From NCBI GenBank assembly GCA_027046415.1, contig JALTYW010000255.1, forward strand, positions 1-7,912: a stretch of DNA of 7,912 nucleotides. The letters are read 5' to 3'. The notes under the pieces are model-generated. The model made no database searches. It had not been told where the DNA came from and saw only the letters and a list, made by a program, of their open reading frames with translations. This document shows, piece after piece, positions 5,142 to 7,912 of this stretch; position 1 is the first letter of the stretch; every line of letters starts with the position of its first letter. The DNA is from Sulfurovum sp. GTDB taxonomy: Bacteria > Campylobacterota > Campylobacteria > Campylobacterales > Sulfurovaceae. A program made the translations under genes and the position numbers.

Positions 5142-6836
5142 TCACTTAACTTTAAAATGGTGCAGATCATCGATACAGAGCTGTGAAACATCGCTTTTTC
5201 CCATGATCGCAAGCAGCGAACGCAGACTCTCGATGAGTGCATTGTGGTAGTTGGCGACACTGCGGGATTTTTCCATGACAAGAAATTTGCTCCGTTTGCC
5301 CTCATCCATGGTTGCAAGACCAACCGGACAGTTTCTACCCCCTGCCCCGGAGCACTCTCTGGCACGGATGCACCCTGCCGATATCATAAATCCTCTGGCA
5401 ATGTTGACAAAATCTGCCCCGTAACACAAGAGTTCCACAACATCATCAGCAGTTAGTACCTTCTCAGCGGCAATAAGTTTGATCTCCTCTCTGAGTCCGT
5501 GATGCTGCAGCGAGGTATGGACAATATGCAGCGCCTCTTTGATGGGCAGTCCTATGCGGCTCATCATCTCAAGCGGTGCGGTCGCCGAACCCCCGTCCCC
5601 TCCGTCAATGGTAATGAAGTCAGGTAACGGTTTGCCTTCCTCTTTGCGTTTAAGCAGGGCATGGGTGTAGATGCCAAAACTCTCCTCATCGGCAATGACG
5701 ATCTTGAATCCGACCGGTTTGCCGGAGAGTACCTGTAACTGTTCTATAAAATCGAAGAGCTCCTCTTCGGTATGTGCGTAGGGGAAACGGTTGGGGCTTA
5801 TAAGATCTTTGTGTGCCTCTACGCCGCGGTAGTAGGCAATGTCATCACTGACCTTGGTTGCAAGAAGCTTGCCGCCTGTCTGTTTCGCTCCCTGTGCTAT
5901 CTTGACCTCCGTCATACGGCAAAAACGCATCACTTTTCGGTAGCGTTCCGGGTCGAACTCTCCCTGAGGGGTACGCACACCGTAGAGCCCACTTCCCATC
6001 TGGAAAACGATGTCAGGAAGTCCGGCAGGTACTTCATCTGGAAAATCTTCAAGTGCTCCGTTCCAGTTGATACGGAAAAAGACAAGATTGTAGTCATCGA
6101 AGATGAACGTACCTCTGTCTTTTTGGCGTACGACCATATTGCGATAAACCCGCTGTGCCACTTCGTTATTGGTGATGATACAGAGAAAGCGGTAGACAGA
6201 TTTGGCAAACCATGTCCCTTTTCTGAATTCCAGATAGGAGGCGTTGCAGTCGCTGCAGTGAAGTGTCGCAAGAAAATTGGAGGTAAGTCCCCCCTCCCCT
6301 GTGTTGATGGGGAAGTGTGCCAGTGCGGCACCTCTTGCAAAGGCATGTGTACCTTCCGGAGAGATGGCACCGTCACTCATTGCCGAACGTCCTACAATGC
6401 TTTGTGCTACAAAAGGATGGGGGCATGATTCACCGAATGTAACGGAAAAATACTCCTCTACATCTTCAAGCTCTTTAACGATATTGGCATGGCGGAACAG
6501 TGTACCCTGATTAGCATAGGGTTTTGTGGGAGAGAAGGAGAGATAGGGGTTCTGTTTGCGTGCAACTCGGTTGATCCAGAGCAGTTTTTCAAAGGAGTCG
6601 AAGAAGGTTTCGTCTCCAAAGTACTGCCGCATGGGATTGCGAAGCATATAGAAGAGATATCGCAGCCGTCCAATAAGTGGATAGTTAATAAGCAACTGGT
6701 TATTTCTCTGTATGTAGCGGTCATAAAAAGCTACTGAGAGCATCAATGCCAGAATGGTAAAGGCAAAGAGCTTGAAGAGAAACGCCCAGTCGAGATTGAA
6801 GTCCGAGAAGAAGGCGACAAGTTGTTCCTTAGACAT
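5142..6836 (-). CDS. membrane-anchored FMN-binding glutamate synthase family protein
   Basis: About 564 residues. An N-terminal transmembrane helix (about 19-38) is followed by a basic segment and then the FMN/Fe-S domain of the glutamate synthase large subunit, without the amidotransferase and GXGXG domains. Seen in order are GEGG (181-184), a CxxC pair (Cys195, Cys198), KIAQGAKQTGG (313-323), ITIDGGDGGSATAP (409-422, the FMN phosphate/substrate loop) and ADFVNIARGFMISAGC. A three-cysteine cluster for a [3Fe-4S] centre lies at 490, 496 and 504 (numbers count the GTG at 6839 as 1). The cluster spacing is C-x5-C-x7-C, while classic GltB has C-x5-C-x4-C. An FMN oxidoreductase at the membrane is likely; true glutamate synthesis is not, since no glutamine-hydrolysing domain is present. 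The start is the ATG at 6836, because AAGGAGG (6849-6843) is 6 nt away; the GTG at 6839 would be too close. It overlaps the DoxX stop by 8 nt, indicating translational coupling. Confidence 0.88.
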   Translation of the reverse strand: MSKEQLVAFFSDFNLDWAFLFKLFAFTILALMLSVAFYDRYIQRNNQLLINYPLIGRLRYLFYMLRNPMRQYFGDETFFDSFEKLLWINRVARKQNPYLSFSPTKPYANQGTLFRHANIVKELEDVEEYFSVTFGESCPHPFVAQSIVGRSAMSDGAISPEGTHAFARGAALAHFPINTGEGGLTSNFLATLHCSDCNASYLEFRKGTWFAKSVYRFLCIITNNEVAQRVYRNMVVRQKDRGTFIFDDYNLVFFRINWNGALEDFPDEVPAGLPDIVFQMGSGLYGVRTPQGEFDPERYRKVMRFCRMTEVKIAQGAKQTGGKLLATKVSDDIAYYRGVEAHKDLISPNRFPYAHTEEELFDFIEQLQVLSGKPVGFKIVIADEESFGIYTHALLKRKEEGKPLPDFITIDGGDGGSATAPLEMMSRIGLPIKEALHIVHTSLQHHGLREEIKLIAAEKVLTADDVVELLCYGADFVNIARGFMISAGCIRARECSGAGGRNCPVGLATMDEGKRSKFLVMEKSRSVANYHNALIESLRSLLAIMGKSDVSQLCIDDLHHFKVK

Positions 6837-7269
6837 CACGCCCCTCCTTGAAAAGGAAGTAATCGAGGCTGTACTTCCCCGGCCCGTATGAGGCGAATAT
6901 CATAAGAAAAATCAGGTAGTACAGAGGAATTTCAAACCCGTTCTGAGCTGCGGAAAAACCATGATGCAAGTGAACGAAAAAAATGGCACCAATCATGACA
7001 AAACAAAGAAGTATCGCGATAAATCTCGTAAAGAGACCGAGTGTCAGGAGTATGATCCCTGTCACTTCGATAGTTGAAACAAACATACCGGTAATGGATG
7101 CAAATGGAATACCGTAGCTATCAAACCAGCGTGCAGTCGCATCAATGTCATGTATTTTCATCAGTGCTGGGAAGGTGAATCCGTATGCAATCATACACCT
7201 TGCAAGCAGCAGCACGATATGTCTGGGGTATGAGCTTAATACCCCAAACTCCGCCATAAAATCTCTCAT
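6829..7269 (-). CDS. DoxX family integral membrane protein
   Basis: A 146-residue protein with four predicted transmembrane helices (about 16-36, 56-78, 82-102, 113-127). It shows the DoxX-family pattern: a first helix ending in FPALMKI, STIEVTGIILLTLGLFTRFIA across helices 2-3, a loop with NGFEIPLYYL, and a closing SYGPGKYSLD. DoxX proteins are named after a subunit of archaeal thiosulfate:quinone oxidoreductase. Bacterial relatives are linked to redox or thiol-stress functions, but most, including this one, have no proven activity. The ATG at 7269 has AAGGAG 8 nt upstream and is preferred over the in-frame GTG at 7296, which would add nine residues (MQKDQGEER). The stop TAA lies inside the start region of the following glutamate-synthase-like gene, so the two are very likely made together. 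It is divergent from the metallo-hydrolase gene on the right. Confidence 0.9.
   Translation of the reverse strand: MRDFMAEFGVLSSYPRHIVLLLARCMIAYGFTFPALMKIHDIDATARWFDSYGIPFASITGMFVSTIEVTGIILLTLGLFTRFIAILLCFVMIGAIFFVHLHHGFSAAQNGFEIPLYYLIFLMIFASYGPGKYSLDYFLFKEGRDV
6843..6849 (-). promoter_or_regulatory. ribosome binding site deciding the start of the glutamate-synthase-like gene
   Basis: AAGGAGG on the minus strand lies within the last codons of DoxX. It is 6 nt from ATG 6836 but only 3 nt from the tandem in-frame GTG 6839, which favours the ATG. The strong site placed inside the upstream gene supports coupled expression of the pair. Confidence 0.7.
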
Positions 7270-7312
7270 CCTCTCTTCTCCTTGATCTTTTTGCACATAG
7301 ATTGCATAGGAG

Positions 7313-7324
7313 AAGTATATACTT
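7313..7324. promoter_or_regulatory. 12-bp perfect palindrome in the DoxX / metallo-hydrolase divergent region
   Basis: AAGTATATACTT reads the same on both strands and contains TATACT, a plausible -10, in each direction (7318-7323 on plus, 7319-7314 on minus). It sits 44-47 nt from both start codons (7269 minus and 7371 plus), so it could serve as a shared core promoter or as an operator for a dimeric regulator. No good -35 is seen on either side. Confidence 0.4.
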
Positions 7325-7334
7325 TTGCTGTGTA

Positions 7335-7347
7335 GTTACTATGTAAC
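7335..7347. repeat. short dyad GTTAC-TAT-GTAAC
   Basis: A perfect 5-bp inverted repeat with a 3-nt centre, 10 nt to the right of the 12-bp palindrome in the same 101-nt divergent intergenic region. It may be a regulator half-site pair, but it is short enough to be chance. Confidence 0.3.
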
Positions 7348-7370
7348 GAAAATAGAATGAAGGATCATTC

Positions 7371-7912
7371 ATGAAAAAGTTTTTGATATTTCTCATGGTG
7401 CTGCCCCTTGTACTTGCTGCAGCATCCAAGCCAAAAGTGGTACTTCAGGTGCTTGGTTCCGGAGGGCCTGAAATAGGAGATGGACGTGCTTCGAGTGGCT
7501 ACATTGTGTGGGTGGATGGCAAAGCGCGTGTGCTGGTTGATTTTGGCGGCGGTACATCACTGCGTTTTGAGCAGAGCAAAGCGAAGATAACCGATCTTGA
7601 TCTTGTGCTGCTGACCCACCTGCACATTGACCACACTGCCGACCTTCCGGCACTGCTTAAGGCGTCATTCTTCACCTCAAGAGCGCGCAATATGCCCATA
7701 TTTGGTCCCTACGGGAACCGTGCCATGCCGACAACGGAAGTTTTCATAGAGAGACTCTTTAAAAACGATGTAGGGGCATGGCAGTATATGGGAGATTTTC
7801 TTGATGGCAACGGTGCATTCCGCCTTGTGCCAACAGATGTAGCTTTGAGCAAAGAGGTCAAACGCATTTATAACAACAGAGGCATTTCTGTCGATGCGGT
7901 CAGTGTACACCA
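7371..7912 (+). CDS. exported MBL-fold metallo-hydrolase, 3'-truncated by window edge
   Basis: The frame is open from ATG 7371 to the end of the window (180 complete codons, no stop), so the C-terminal part is missing. The first 18 or so residues (MKKFLIFLMVLPLVLAAA) form a signal peptide, placing the enzyme in the periplasm. The metallo-beta-lactamase fold follows: VLQVLGSGGPEIGDGRASSGYIV (24-46), VLVDFGGGTSLRF (54-66) and the metal-binding THLHIDHTADLP at 82-93 (HxHxDH). The GSGGP start and the LPALLKASFF continuation resemble the ribonuclease Z/arylsulfatase-like branch of the superfamily; the substrate is unknown, and the remaining metal ligands lie beyond the window. GAAGGA 6 nt before the ATG is the ribosome binding site. 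The gene is divergent from DoxX across 101 nt. Confidence 0.9.
   Translation, partial: MKKFLIFLMVLPLVLAAASKPKVVLQVLGSGGPEIGDGRASSGYIVWVDGKARVLVDFGGGTSLRFEQSKAKITDLDLVLLTHLHIDHTADLPALLKASFFTSRARNMPIFGPYGNRAMPTTEVFIERLFKNDVGAWQYMGDFLDGNGAFRLVPTDVALSKEVKRIYNNRGISVDAVSVH

Noticed and set aside
5132..5158. TTGACA ... TAAAAT on the plus strand, promoter-like, pointing antisense into the glutamate-synthase-like gene
   Set aside because: The spacing is only 15 nt, TAAAAT lies in the coding end of that gene, and no gene lies downstream on that strand.
5772..6428. 218-codon plus-strand frame within the glutamate-synthase-like gene
   Set aside because: Antisense to a conserved FMN domain, with no recognisable protein features.
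1..7912. Search by eye for tRNA/rRNA genes, CRISPR repeats, insertion-sequence ends, toxin-antitoxin or defence genes
   Set aside because: Nearly all bases are assigned to metabolic or envelope genes, and the remaining gaps (46-101 nt) are too short and hold none of these.

Overview
The window is an ordinary-looking chromosomal stretch of a Gram-negative bacterium: nine protein-coding loci, tightly packed, with no RNA gene, insertion sequence, CRISPR array or phage gene that I can see. Gene content and style suggest a Campylobacterota (epsilonproteobacterial) chemolithotroph of the Sulfurovum/Sulfurimonas kind. The clues are a TruD, a CYTH enzyme, a DoxX protein, a membrane-anchored glutamate-synthase-like protein, an exported Hsp20 and AT-rich promoters. 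This assignment is an inference from general knowledge, not from a search.

Left part (1-2431): the 3' two thirds of murA (peptidoglycan synthesis, + strand; its 5' end is outside the window) is followed 3 nt later by a CYTH-domain triphosphatase-like gene. That gene runs tail to tail into truD (tRNA pseudouridine-13 synthase, - strand), and the two stop codons share a TTAA.

Middle (2432-4338): upstream of truD on the same strand lies pfkA (6-phosphofructokinase). It is colinear with the family over its whole length but carries an in-frame TAG at codon 30, so it is a pseudogene or contains a sequence error. A short AT-rich divergent region separates it from a LOG-family nucleotide phosphoribohydrolase gene on the + strand.

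Right part (4340-7269, - strand): DoxX-family membrane protein, then (8-nt overlap) a membrane-anchored FMN/Fe-S glutamate synthase-domain protein, then, 94 nt on, an exported alpha-crystallin (Hsp20) protein. The Hsp20 leader has a perfect inverted repeat that covers its ribosome binding site and overlaps the predicted transcription start. A divergent gene at the right edge (7371 to end, + strand) encodes an exported metallo-beta-lactamase-fold hydrolase, cut by the window; the intergenic region between it and DoxX holds a 12-bp perfect palindrome.

The most informative points are the nonsense codon in an otherwise intact pfkA, the inverted repeat over the Hsp20 ribosome binding site, and the DoxX/membrane-anchored glutamate-synthase-like pair with its altered cysteine cluster. 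I see no clear evidence of a wholly new multi-gene system.
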